This document shows, piece after piece, positions 25,103-35,400 of a stretch of DNA of 40,490 bases (its first letter is position 1; each line of letters begins with the position of its first letter). Source of the DNA: Promethearchaeota archaeon (lineage in GTDB: Archaea > Asgardarchaeota > Lokiarchaeia > Sigyniarchaeales > SOKP01); assembly GCA_004524725.1 (NCBI GenBank), contig SDNW01000009.1, positions 1-40,490 on the forward strand. Direction: 5' to 3'. The notes below the pieces were generated by a model. That model had not been told where the DNA came from, did not search any database, and worked only from the letters and a program-made list of their open reading frames with translations. A program made the translations under genes and the position numbers.

Positions 25103-27055
25103 TTATAGTAATTGATCTAATTCTACATTTTTGTATACAAAAATATTACTTATCAACGATTCCAATGATGGAATATCATTAATATGAACCGATTTACCCT
25201 TTTCACAATTGGTTAGCAATTTTTCCCATATTATTTCTTGCTTTTTCAAACTTTCTGTAAAATACTTAATTCTTTGATGGGCATAATAGCTATCGCCATT
25301 AAATACATAAGTGATATAAAATGGTTGAAGATATTTCATTAAAAGTGTATAATTGCCAAACATCGCTCGGTCAAGCTCTTCTGAAAATACTTCTTTCATA
25401 AAGATATTAATTGTACTTATGAAACCAGCAAAAAGATCAGAATTAAATTGTGTTTTTTGATTAAAATAATGTGTAAATATTACATTTCCATCTTGAGAGG
25501 TTATTAAAATTATAATGGGTTGCTCTTCTATTATTGGTGGAGCTTCTATTCTACGTTTCTGTATCATATAGGTCATTTGTTTGTTTATATTAGTTAATGT
25601 AAAACGCTCGGTTAATGATGATTTTGAATCTCTTAAATTTTTCCAGATTTTTAATTTTCGAAGTAGATCATCGTGTTGATAAGAGATTTTTGCTGCTAAT
25701 CGATACATACCATATTCTTCGGCAATTTTCTGAGCTTTTGTTAATAATTTTCTTGCTCCTTTTAAGTTGAAGGTTAATAACGCTAATTTTGCTTGTAGAA
25801 CATAAGTTTCAGCTAAAATCCAATACGACCTCAATTTTTTAGTAATTTTGAGTAATTTCTCAATATGATCCCTTATTTCATCGATAATTTGGATGTTATG
25901 AGTAATATTTAATTCTCTTAATAGGATTTCACACTGGTTCAATAAAGCAATTATGAAAGATTCATTTTTTATTGATCCATTGTCAATAATAAGTTTCAGA
26001 GTTTGTTGTGCTTTTACTAGGTTATTAAATCTTGGACTTGATTTTAATATCAAAGCTTTAGAAATTAAATATGATTGTTTGATCCGTCGATTATCAGTTT
26101 CTTGTCTACTAATAATCTCCAATTCTTTCAGATAACGTTGAGCTTCTTTAACCTCATTATTAATAATTATTATTTCTATTAAATCTGCAATTACTTCACT
26201 CTTTATCCAATTATTCTCTGTTTTTACTGCTATTTTGTAACTTTTTCTTAGTTGAATTAAACATTGATTTATTTTACCCATCTCTCGGTAAGTATTCCCT
26301 ATCTCTCCTAAAGTTGTTATCATTGGGAATGAATTATTTGTCTCTTCAAAAGGCTTAATCGCTTTTTTATAATAGCTAAGGGCTTTTTCTAAATCTCCTT
26401 TTATATAATAAATATCTCCAAAATTTTTAGGATTGAATGAATTCATCCACGGATGATTAATTTCAATTGCTAGATTTTGACATTTTTCTAATAACTTTAG
26501 AGTATAATCTAAATCCTCTTGAAAATAAGTAGAAAAACCACATAACATACTATAAGATTCTACAATCTCATACTTTTTACCAATTTTTTGACGTAATTTA
26601 AGACTTTCCTCTGCAAATTTTAATCCATCCATTTTTGCTGTAAACCAACAAGCGCATGATTTAATAAAAAGAATTGCTGCCTTTCTGCTTAAAACATCTA
26701 TTTCATCATAGTCCTTTAAACTTTTATAAATATTCTCACTCTTAAGGACAGATTCAAAAGCTTTTTCAAAATTTCCTAACCATAATGAAGCCCAAGCTAT
26801 ATTTAAAAGAGCATCGATGGAATTAAGTTTTAAACCTAAATTTTTACTCAATTTATATGCTTTCTGAGCATACTCAAGGCACTTTGGGTCTTCTCTGAAT
26901 CTATAATAGGCTGAACTTTTAAGGAGATTAAGAGTAAGTTTATCTCGATTTATTAAATCTTCTCTATTTTCAACTTTTTTTAATAATAAAAGAACATCCT
27001 CAAAATTACCACATTCAAATAGTTCTTTTGCTTTTATTAATTCATTTAAACTCAT
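25103..27055 (-). CDS. TPR protein with C-terminal longin/roadblock-like domain, paralog B
   Basis: The 650-aa product has about a dozen TPR-like helical hairpins over residues 1-465, for example WLGNFEKAFESVLKSENIYK and YIKGDLEKALSYYKKAIKPF. An alpha/beta domain follows at about 510-650: a strand (PIIILITSQDGNVIFTHYF), a helix (FAGFISTINIFMKEVF), strands (YTLLMKYLQPFYITYVFNG) and a helix beginning YYAHQRIKYF. This order is that of longin/roadblock-type small domains. TPR solenoids bind proteins, and longin or roadblock domains contact small GTPases. It shares its full architecture with the next gene upstream, 31 nt away, and the Ras-like GTPase follows 103 nt downstream. Confidence 0.78.
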   Translation of the reverse strand: MSLNELIKAKELFECGNFEDVLLLLKKVENREDLINRDKLTLNLLKSSAYYRFREDPKCLEYAQKAYKLSKNLGLKLNSIDALLNIAWASLWLGNFEKAFESVLKSENIYKSLKDYDEIDVLSRKAAILFIKSCACWFTAKMDGLKFAEESLKLRQKIGKKYEIVESYSMLCGFSTYFQEDLDYTLKLLEKCQNLAIEINHPWMNSFNPKNFGDIYYIKGDLEKALSYYKKAIKPFEETNNSFPMITTLGEIGNTYREMGKINQCLIQLRKSYKIAVKTENNWIKSEVIADLIEIIIINNEVKEAQRYLKELEIISRQETDNRRIKQSYLISKALILKSSPRFNNLVKAQQTLKLIIDNGSIKNESFIIALLNQCEILLRELNITHNIQIIDEIRDHIEKLLKITKKLRSYWILAETYVLQAKLALLTFNLKGARKLLTKAQKIAEEYGMYRLAAKISYQHDDLLRKLKIWKNLRDSKSSLTERFTLTNINKQMTYMIQKRRIEAPPIIEEQPIIILITSQDGNVIFTHYFNQKTQFNSDLFAGFISTINIFMKEVFSEELDRAMFGNYTLLMKYLQPFYITYVFNGDSYYAHQRIKYFTESLKKQEIIWEKLLTNCEKGKSVHINDIPSLESLISNIFVYKNVELDQLL

Positions 27056-27086
27056 AATAACTGGTTTATTTAATTAATTTATTGAA

Positions 27087-29018
27087 TTAATACTTCTCAA
27101 GAATCGCACTCTTATTAACAAATGTTTCCATTATTAAGTTTTGTAGGCCGGGAAAATCTTGGATTTGCAGAGATTTGCTTTTCCCATAATTCTCCATCAA
27201 CTTCTCCCAAATTTTATTTTCGTTTTTCATTTTTTCATTAAAATACTTAATTCTTTGATGGGCATAATAAGAATTACCACTAAAGATATAGGTTATGTAA
27301 AAAGGCTGAACGTACTTCATTAAAAGTGTATAATCTCCGAAAACAGCTCGATCTAATCCTTGGGAAAAAGTTTCTTTAATGAAATAATCTATAGTTGTTA
27401 GGAATCCACTAATAACTTGCGTTTCAAATGTTTTTTCTTTAACAAATGAGTGTGAAAATATTGGCGTGCCTCCTTCTGTAATGATTAATATTATTACTGG
27501 TTCCTCTTCAGAAATTTCAAGATAGCCCTTCCGATTAAGAAGCATATTTTCAATATGTACATTTAATTCAGCTATCTCGATTCGCTCCTTCAAAGGCACA
27601 TCGTTTTCTATAAACGATTCCCATACATTCAAATTTTTTAATATTTTATCGTGCTCATATGAAATTTTTCCCATTAATAAGTTCAAATTATTTTTCTCAG
27701 CGAGATCTTGAGCCTCAGTTAATTTTTTCCTAGCACTATTCAAATCTCCTTTTAATAAAGAAAATTTTGCCTGCAACAGATATGTCTCGGCCAAAATCCA
27801 AAATGAATTTAGATTTTTTGCAATATCTATTAATTTTTCAAGTAATATATACAAGTCATCTAATACTTCCAATTCAGCGGTGAAGCGAAATTCCTCTACT
27901 AATAAATCACATAGGTTTATCAAGGCTTTCATTGTTAATTCTCCAGAGACAACTTCCTGCTTTACTATTTCTTCGAAGATACTCTGTGCTTTAGCTCGAT
28001 CTTGAATTCGGTTCTTTTTCTTTAAAATAAAACCTTCACAAAAATTAGTATATAGTTCTGCAAAGGGATTTTTTTCTTTTTCAGCAATCTCTTTCAATTT
28101 AATTAAATGCTTTTCTGCTCTCTGGTTTCTACCCATTAAAACTAAGACTTCGATCATGCTTGCTAAAGTACTCATCAATATATATGTAGCATTAACTTTG
28201 TTGGCTAGTTCAAAAGCTTTATCAAGAGATTCCAAAGCTTTTTCTAATTCTCCTTTTTGGGTATGGATCATTGAAAGATTATTAAAAATAGACATCTTGA
28301 TCATGACAATATCAGTCTTCTTTAATCCTTCTTCATGATAAAATAAGGCTTTTTCTAAATCACCTGTCATTATATAAATACACCCAATAGTAACTAAATT
28401 GAGCGCAGCAAGAGTATTATTTTCTAACTTCTCTATGAGAGGTTGACATTTGAACGAATATTTTATTGCTAAATTTATATCAATTTTAATAAAGGTATAA
28501 AGAGACCCTAATTGATAATAAATCTCCGCTAATACAAATGTATCATCAATTCGTTCATAAAGACTTAATAATTCCATGGCATTTTCATAAAGCATATCGC
28601 TTTTCCCTTGTTGCATATACCCACAATTTTTACCAACATATATCATTGATTGCAAAAGAATGCGTCTCTCTTCTAAAATATCGGTTAGTTTTCTTAATTT
28701 CTGCTCGGCTTCATCGAGCAATTGATATCCCTTTTCAAAATTTCCTAACCAGCATGATGTATGACCCATCATCGCTAAAATTTCAACTAATTGAGGACTT
28801 GACACTTCTTTACGAATAGCACGATAGACCTTTTTAGCGTACTTCAATGCTTCTGGAAAATTTCCCAGCCTTATTACTGACTTTGCTTTATAGAAAAATA
28901 AGGGGATCAATTCTGATTGTTGGAGATCAGTATTTTCCTCAATTTTTTCTAATAATATGATTGCTTCTTGGATATTATCTTTTTCTATTAATTTTCTTAC
29001 TTCTTCTAATGCATTCAA
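27087..29018 (-). CDS. TPR protein with C-terminal longin/roadblock-like domain, paralog A
   Basis: The 643-aa product begins at a TTG. This start is supported by a GAGGGG purine run 12 nt upstream and by alignment of its first residues (LEEVRKLIEKDNIQEAIILLEKIEEN) with those of the downstream paralog. TPR hairpins cover about residues 1-460, with the best examples RLGNFPEALKYAKKVYRAIRK and GDLEKALFYHEEGLKKT. The C-terminal 140 residues repeat the paralog's domain, with nearly identical DRAVFGDYTLLMKYVQPFYITYIF and SYYAHQRIKYF. The C-terminal domain is better conserved between the two than the TPRs, suggesting a common target but different ligands. It is first of the minus-strand GTPase/scaffold series. 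Confidence 0.78.
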   Translation of the reverse strand: MNALEEVRKLIEKDNIQEAIILLEKIEENTDLQQSELIPLFFYKAKSVIRLGNFPEALKYAKKVYRAIRKEVSSPQLVEILAMMGHTSCWLGNFEKGYQLLDEAEQKLRKLTDILEERRILLQSMIYVGKNCGYMQQGKSDMLYENAMELLSLYERIDDTFVLAEIYYQLGSLYTFIKIDINLAIKYSFKCQPLIEKLENNTLAALNLVTIGCIYIMTGDLEKALFYHEEGLKKTDIVMIKMSIFNNLSMIHTQKGELEKALESLDKAFELANKVNATYILMSTLASMIEVLVLMGRNQRAEKHLIKLKEIAEKEKNPFAELYTNFCEGFILKKKNRIQDRAKAQSIFEEIVKQEVVSGELTMKALINLCDLLVEEFRFTAELEVLDDLYILLEKLIDIAKNLNSFWILAETYLLQAKFSLLKGDLNSARKKLTEAQDLAEKNNLNLLMGKISYEHDKILKNLNVWESFIENDVPLKERIEIAELNVHIENMLLNRKGYLEISEEEPVIILIITEGGTPIFSHSFVKEKTFETQVISGFLTTIDYFIKETFSQGLDRAVFGDYTLLMKYVQPFYITYIFSGNSYYAHQRIKYFNEKMKNENKIWEKLMENYGKSKSLQIQDFPGLQNLIMETFVNKSAILEKY

Positions 29019-29197
29019 GTTGTCTTATATCCCCTCATTTAAATTCATAAATGAATTGCTATTTTATTTGTATCAATTCACAAATATAATGTAGGAATCC
29101 CTACTTCAAAATTATTTTTTTGAATATTTATTTATTATGTTTTATGTTTTCAACAATAATAAATTGGGGAAAAAAAGTAAAAATTAAAAAAAAATGG

Positions 29198-32197
29198 TTA
29201 TAGGTCTTTCTTTTTTTTTATTCGGATTAAAAGATAAACCCCTAATATTGTTGTTGTAAGCATTAATATTAAAAGATCAAATCCAGGAATTCTTTGTGGT
29301 GGTGGAACATTCTCAGACAATATAGTAATTTCAATCGTTTCTGTACAGAAATTATTGTAAGGATCATACGCTCTAATTTCAAGGGGGTAAATCCCTGCTG
29401 GAAGTGTTCCTACATTTGTTATGATTCCATTCCCATCGATTTGGAAGTTTGTTGTATCATTGATCCAATAATGGTCGATGCCTGAGAGATCGGATGCATT
29501 CACATCATACAAAAATGGTACTCCAAACTCGAGTGTCTGGTCAGCTGGTATTTGATCCCAGGTTGGAGGGTGATTCTCACCGGGACCATCATCCCAAATC
29601 GGATATCTATCTAGCGTTCCTGCGCTCCCTGCAATATTATAGGGCGTATCTCCTATTCCGTCATCATCGAGATCTACACCTAAATATGTGTCCCAGTAGT
29701 CGCTCCAGTAGTTACCTATAGCTCCATCATCCCAATAATTATCAGTGCCATTATCAAGCGCATTCACCTCATTATCAATAAACTGATTCTGATAAAAAGT
29801 GTTATTATGCACATTCGTATCGTCCACGTTAACTCCATACCGATAAGATTTTTTAATTTCGTTGGAGTAAATCTCATTATATCGGCTATTGTCTATTAGT
29901 CGAATCCCATCATACGTAGTATTGTAAATATAGTTATCAAAGATATCGCATAGCGCAGTGGTATCTAAGCGGATTCCATGATTTGATGAATAAAGAATAT
30001 CATTATGAGCAATTCTACTATAATGCCCATGTCGTAAACTTATCCCTACTTGGTTATGTTCTAATGTATTGCCTAATACTGAGGTATGTTCCGTGGCATG
30101 AACTCGAATCCCTGTTAAGCAACCAAACACGAAATTTTTATAAATGACATTATGATCACTCTGTAAGAGATAAATTGCAAATTGGCCTTCACAATTTGCT
30201 ATCCAATTGTTATATATATAATTATTTTCACTGGATTCTCTTATTGAGATCGCAGCATTTTGATTATTATAGATGACATTTCCTTGGATGGTATTGTTAT
30301 CGCAATTTTCATAAAAAATAATACCAATATGTCCATTATAGGAACAATCATTTTCAAGGATGAGTGCATTATCGACATTATCAAAATAAATAGCTGCTTG
30401 ATAATCGAGAGGTGACGCATTATATAAAGTAGAATTATATATAATGAATGGCACATTGGAATCTCGTATCTCTATGCAATTATCCACTCCTTGACCATCA
30501 ATGATTACATCCTTTATAATGTAAGGATCATCCCACGTGCCGCTACCTTCACACCACGGTTGATATGCTGCCCAAGTCCAATTATGCGCACCAACTCCTG
30601 TAGCATCCCCATCGATATATATCGGATTTAAATGATAAAAGAACCAAATCGGAAAATGATCAACTCCTCCTCCTGTTCCATCAACAAAGTAAGGATCATC
30701 TCCAATACCATCTAAATCTGCATCGGATCCTGTGTAGTCATCCCAGTAATTTCCAATAATGCCATTATCCCAAGAATTAGCAGTACCATCATCTAATACA
30801 TTCTCTGAATTATCAACAAAGTAGTTTTTATAAAATAGGTTGTTAACACAATTAGCGTCCTTAACATGTACTCCATAATCTAGTGATTCCTCTATTTGAT
30901 TGGAATAGATGGTATTTTGATTACTACTTTCTGCTAAATATATTCCACTATATTTTAATTCAATGATTGTATTTTTAAAAATTTCACAATTAGATACTTC
31001 GTATAAATATATACCAAAACGTTCATTAGAAATAAAGTTGTTTTCAGAAATCACATTACTTTCCATAACGAATAAATGAATTCCATTAAACCCATTTAAT
31101 GAGCAATCATTTCTTGAAATAGTATTATAATTACTATTGGATTGAATATTTATTCCATCCTCTCCGTTTAAGTTGAAGATGTTTCTAAAGACGGTGTTAT
31201 TATTCGAATTTGTGTTTAATAAAATCCCATAAGATATGTTGGCTGAGCAATTATTTAGTAATATTTCATTATTTTTTGAAGAATATAAATTAATCCCGTG
31301 ATAAGTATTTAATGAGCAATTATTCTCAGAGATATAATTGAAATCCGCTGAGGATAAGCGAATTCCATTTTCTCCATTCAGTTTACAAGTATTATTTGAG
31401 ACGGTGTTATAATCACTAGATGAATAGATATTGATTCCGTGTTTCCCATTAGATGAACAATCGTTCTCCAAGTATGTGTTATTACTTGATGAATCGGATT
31501 CAATTCCATATAATCCGCTCGACGAGCAGTTGTTTCGTATAAAAATATTATCAGTATTCGAGGTTTTCACATGAATGCCCACCCAATCATTTGAAGAACA
31601 GTCATTTTCCAAGAAAGTATTATTGCTTGAGGATTGCAGACGTATCCCATAATGCCCATTTGCAGAGCAATTATTCTCCAAGATATTATTTTTATTTGAT
31701 TGAATTAAATGTACTCCCGCAAAGGTGTTAAAAATTGTATTATTAATTATTTTTCCATTACTACAGTGATCTAGATAAATTCCTCCCCGATCAAGTTGAA
31801 TTCCTGAGTTGTGAAGTGTGCAGTTTTCTATTATGAAGAAAACATTAGAATCTTTTATTGAAATGCAACTACTGGCACCCATTCCATCGATAGTCAGATT
31901 CGCAATCAAGTAAGGATCTATTTCATTACCACTCCCTATACACCAAGGCTGACTTACAGCCCACGCCCAATTATGAGCACCAGGACCTGTTGCATCCCCA
32001 TCGATGGCAATAGGGGTCATTGAATTATTAAAATATGCTAGCTTAATTTGATACTCTTTTGCTTCATATACTATTCGGTTATTTGGAATTTCATATCTTA
32101 TACTCGGTAATAAGGTAAGATATAAACCGAATAAAAATATCAGTAAGCCTAATAACCCTATTGTTTTTTTCTTGTTATTAAAATTTAATTTTTTCAT
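29198..32197 (-). CDS. Large surface protein with two NosD-like beta-helix units, Ig-like domain and C-terminal anchor
   Basis: The frame opens at a TTG at 32212, but the ATG at 32197 (MKKLNFNNKKK) is preferred because it begins a basic stretch before a signal-anchor helix (IGLLGLLIFLFGLYLTLL). The product is about 999 aa. Two units, about 463 residues apart, each begin with IDGDATG-x-GAHNW, a WC-x-GSG-x-x-x-DPY cap and FII-x-NSTLYN or FIIENCTLHN. Each continues with many beta-helix repeats (NNTI/NNNT-x-x-N-x-C-S-x-N). Each closes with a Ca-binding-like GIGD-x-PY segment (DADLDGIGDDPY; DLDDDGIGDTPY). A cadherin/Ig-like domain follows near the end, then RIPGF, a hydrophobic helix and KKKKDL, an archaeosortase-type anchor. 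It is exported and probably glycosylated. Its promoter carries the operator-like element shared across this region. Confidence 0.87.
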   Translation of the reverse strand: MKKLNFNNKKKTIGLLGLLIFLFGLYLTLLPSIRYEIPNNRIVYEAKEYQIKLAYFNNSMTPIAIDGDATGPGAHNWAWAVSQPWCIGSGNEIDPYLIANLTIDGMGASSCISIKDSNVFFIIENCTLHNSGIQLDRGGIYLDHCSNGKIINNTIFNTFAGVHLIQSNKNNILENNCSANGHYGIRLQSSSNNTFLENDCSSNDWVGIHVKTSNTDNIFIRNNCSSSGLYGIESDSSSNNTYLENDCSSNGKHGINIYSSSDYNTVSNNTCKLNGENGIRLSSADFNYISENNCSLNTYHGINLYSSKNNEILLNNCSANISYGILLNTNSNNNTVFRNIFNLNGEDGINIQSNSNYNTISRNDCSLNGFNGIHLFVMESNVISENNFISNERFGIYLYEVSNCEIFKNTIIELKYSGIYLAESSNQNTIYSNQIEESLDYGVHVKDANCVNNLFYKNYFVDNSENVLDDGTANSWDNGIIGNYWDDYTGSDADLDGIGDDPYFVDGTGGGVDHFPIWFFYHLNPIYIDGDATGVGAHNWTWAAYQPWCEGSGTWDDPYIIKDVIIDGQGVDNCIEIRDSNVPFIIYNSTLYNASPLDYQAAIYFDNVDNALILENDCSYNGHIGIIFYENCDNNTIQGNVIYNNQNAAISIRESSENNYIYNNWIANCEGQFAIYLLQSDHNVIYKNFVFGCLTGIRVHATEHTSVLGNTLEHNQVGISLRHGHYSRIAHNDILYSSNHGIRLDTTALCDIFDNYIYNTTYDGIRLIDNSRYNEIYSNEIKKSYRYGVNVDDTNVHNNTFYQNQFIDNEVNALDNGTDNYWDDGAIGNYWSDYWDTYLGVDLDDDGIGDTPYNIAGSAGTLDRYPIWDDGPGENHPPTWDQIPADQTLEFGVPFLYDVNASDLSGIDHYWINDTTNFQIDGNGIITNVGTLPAGIYPLEIRAYDPYNNFCTETIEITILSENVPPPQRIPGFDLLILMLTTTILGVYLLIRIKKKKDL

Positions 32198-32271
32198 GAA
32201 AATTTTTATCAACTCATTTTTTGAATTTTTAATTTTTATGTAAAGGTTAGTTGTTAGGAAATCAGCTACGA

Positions 32272-32330
32272 AGCCTTTTATAATTACAGTTTCAATATTA
32301 TCATGAAAGTTTTACTATCTTGTGAAACTA
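32272..32330 (-). promoter_or_regulatory. Promoter of the double beta-helix gene with GAAAGTTT/TGAAACT elements
   Basis: Reading the minus strand toward the gene, the order is AGTTTCA (32329-32323), AAAACTTTCA (32313-32304), TGAAACT (32294-32288) and then TAATTATAAAAGG (TATA box, about 32285-32273). The two outer 7-mers are perfect inverted repeats around the central copy. TGAAACT lies directly before the TATA box, as in the other promoters of this set. The ATG is about 75 nt downstream of the TATA box. Confidence 0.55.
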
Positions 32331-32429
32331 ATAATTAAAACAAAGAGAAAGAGAGAAAACAAATTTAGATCTTATTTAATGAATTCAAAACCGAAATATT
32401 AAATAAAATAAAATAAAAAAGAAATTTAA

Positions 32430-35400
32430 TTATTTTTTCCTTCTTTGGTACAAAATTAATCCAATGATGGAAATTGTCATGAAGGCCAAAAACGAACTTC
32501 CGAAAGGAATTGCTGGAGTTGGTTCAATTGGATTTTCTTCTTGAATGGTTAGCTTTACATTATCAATAGCATAATTTCCCGCAATGTCAGTGAAATTAAT
32601 GGTAAATATATGTTCCCCAACTGATAGCCCTTCTGGAATTGTAAAACTCACATTATCTCCACTTGTCCAAGGAGTTGGTCCCGCTACGATACCTTGTTCT
32701 TCATGTGCGACAGTAAACGTAGCCGGATGAGCATCAGTTGCTATCCAAACGAAACACACATCCGTGTATCCACTAAAGCACCCATAATCCTCTGGAGTAG
32801 AAGTAATTACAGGATCTTCGGAATCTTCTTGAACAGTAAATTTTACCTCATCAGTAACATAATTCCCAATTTCGTCTGTAAAGTTGATAGTATAATAATA
32901 ATCTCCTAATGATAGCCCATCGGGAATATCATAAACAACGGCAACTCCACTTGACCAAGATGTTGGACCTGCAACAGTACCTGTGCCTGCAAGTTCAATG
33001 GTATACGTATCTGGATCTTCTGTATCGGTTGCAATCCAGGAGAATTCCAAGTCTGCATATCCAGAAAGCACAACTATATCATCAGGAGCACTTATAATTT
33101 GAGGGGCTGCATCTTGAATAGTAAGTTTTACGGTATCTGTAGCATAATTATCAAACTCATCCGTAAAGTTGATTGTGAAGTAATGTTCTCCTGTCATCAT
33201 CCCGTCAGGAATATCATAAGTGACTGCAACTCCACTTGACCAAGCGATTGGACCCGCAACAATACCGCCTCCTTGGAGTTCGATAGTGTAGATATCAGGA
33301 TTGGCATCAGTAGCAGTCCATGAAAAGTTTAATCCTGTATAAGCTGGTCCAACCAAAATATCCATTGGAGTATCTGTAATCACTGGATCATCTGGCTCAT
33401 AAACTGTTAGCTTAACAGTAGCAGTGGAAAAATGGTCATATTCATCGCTAATGTTAACTATAAAAGAATAGTGTCCTATTGATAATCCATCGGGAATATT
33501 ATATGTATACACAACTCCACTTGACCAGGCAGTAGGTCCTGCTACTATACCTGTACCCATTAATTCAACCGTATACATATCAGGATGGGCATCGGTTGCA
33601 TTCCAAGAAAAACTAATTTCAGTATAACCAACTAAAACGTTAAGGTCTGGTGGATATTCTGTAAATACAGGATTTTCTGTATCTTGAACCGTTACTTTTA
33701 CGCTATCAGTAGCATAAAACCCATGATCATCCGTAAAATTAATCGTGTAATCATATTCTCCTACCGATAATCCCTCCGGAATATTATAAGTTACCAATGA
33801 TCCACTTGACCAAGCTGTCGGACCGGCAACAATACCATTTCCTTCAAGTTCAATAGAATAAGTGTTCGGATTGGTATCAGTTGCTCGCCAAGACAATGAT
33901 TCGCCTGTATACCCTGCTTCGATAACTTTATCACTAGGAGATTGTGTAATTGTTGGATCTTTTGTGTCAACCCTTTCACGTACCTCACACACAAGTAATC
34001 CTGATCCCGAATCTGCAACATAGATATAATTTCCGGTCACGAATGATTCAAACGCTCCATCTCCTCCATATGTATCACCAATGTATAATGAATCTACAAA
34101 TGAAATATGGGCAGGATTAGAGATATCCCAGATTTTTATATAACCTCCCATGCTTCCATAATCTTCTGCTGTATACGCATATTCTCCGCTTACAAAAATC
34201 CCTTCAGGAACGGTATGATATATCTGCTCTTTGTCTATCAACGTGGGATTAGTAGGATCAGAAATATCAACGGTAACTATATCATTGTAAATTACAAGAT
34301 AGGCATAATCTCCCCTTACATATATATCTCTAGCATCTCCTCCGAGAGATAAATAAACCGATGCTCCTGGAGTTGTAGGATCAGAAATATCAATGGTTAA
34401 TATTCCACTTCCAGCAGAAAGATAAGCATAATCTCCCTCTATATACACAGATTTGGCTAAATAGCCGTCATCTTTGTAAACGGGAGCACCTGGACTGGTT
34501 GGATTGGAAATATCGATAATTGCTAATCCACTCCCCCCATCAGCAATAAAGGCATAATCCCCACTTACAAATATTCCTCTTGAATCGCCTGTTGTATCCC
34601 TACGGACAGCGGTTCCAGGAGTAGTAGGATCAGAGACATCAATCACCGCTAATCCTCCGCCACCATCCGCAACATATGCATAATCTCCACTTACCACTAC
34701 ATCTTCTGCATCTCCTGCAGTATTGCTATATTGAGGTGCCCCTGGAGTGGTAGGATCAGAGATATCAATGACTGCTAATCCACTAGCTCCATCGGCAACA
34801 TATGCATAATCTCCACTTACAAACACTCCTTGTGAATTCCCTGTGGTATCCTGATTCCACCATAGATCTAGAGGGGAATTAAGTTCTGAAATTTCAACTG
34901 CATATAAGCCATCACCACCCAAAAAAGCATAATTTCCATCTATGCATATCGAATATACATTTTCACCTAGATTTCCTTGAGCAATTTTGCTTGGATTTGT
35001 AGGATCTGAAATATCAATAACGGCTATTCCCTTGTGATAATCTGCTACATAAGCATAATCCCCATCTACGTAAACAGCATAAGCAGATCCATCCGTATCA
35101 GCATAAACCGGGGTTCCTGGGTTTGTAGGATCTGAAATATCAATGACCGCTAAACCACTCCCTGAATCAGCCACATAAGCATAATCTCCTTCCACGTAAA
35201 CCGCCATCGAATATCCGCTTGTGTTTTTAAGTACTGCTGTTCCTGGATTTGTAGGATTTGATATATCGATCACTGCCAATCCAGCACTTCCATCTGCTAC
35301 ATATGCATAATCTCCACTCACATAAACATCATAGGCATAATCACTCGTAGCTTCATGATCAGGTAGCCCAGGGTTAGTAGGGTTTGATATATCAATCACC

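Noticed and set aside
29091..29104. GTAGG/CCTAC inverted repeat upstream of the TPR pair
   Set aside because: Arms are only 5 nt and the site occurs once in the window; it is too weak to call an operator.
30241..30456. Alternative open frames inside the beta-helix and propeller genes
   Set aside because: They are by-products of AT-rich repeat codons in another frame; their translations have no motif and the overlapping large frames are clearly coding.
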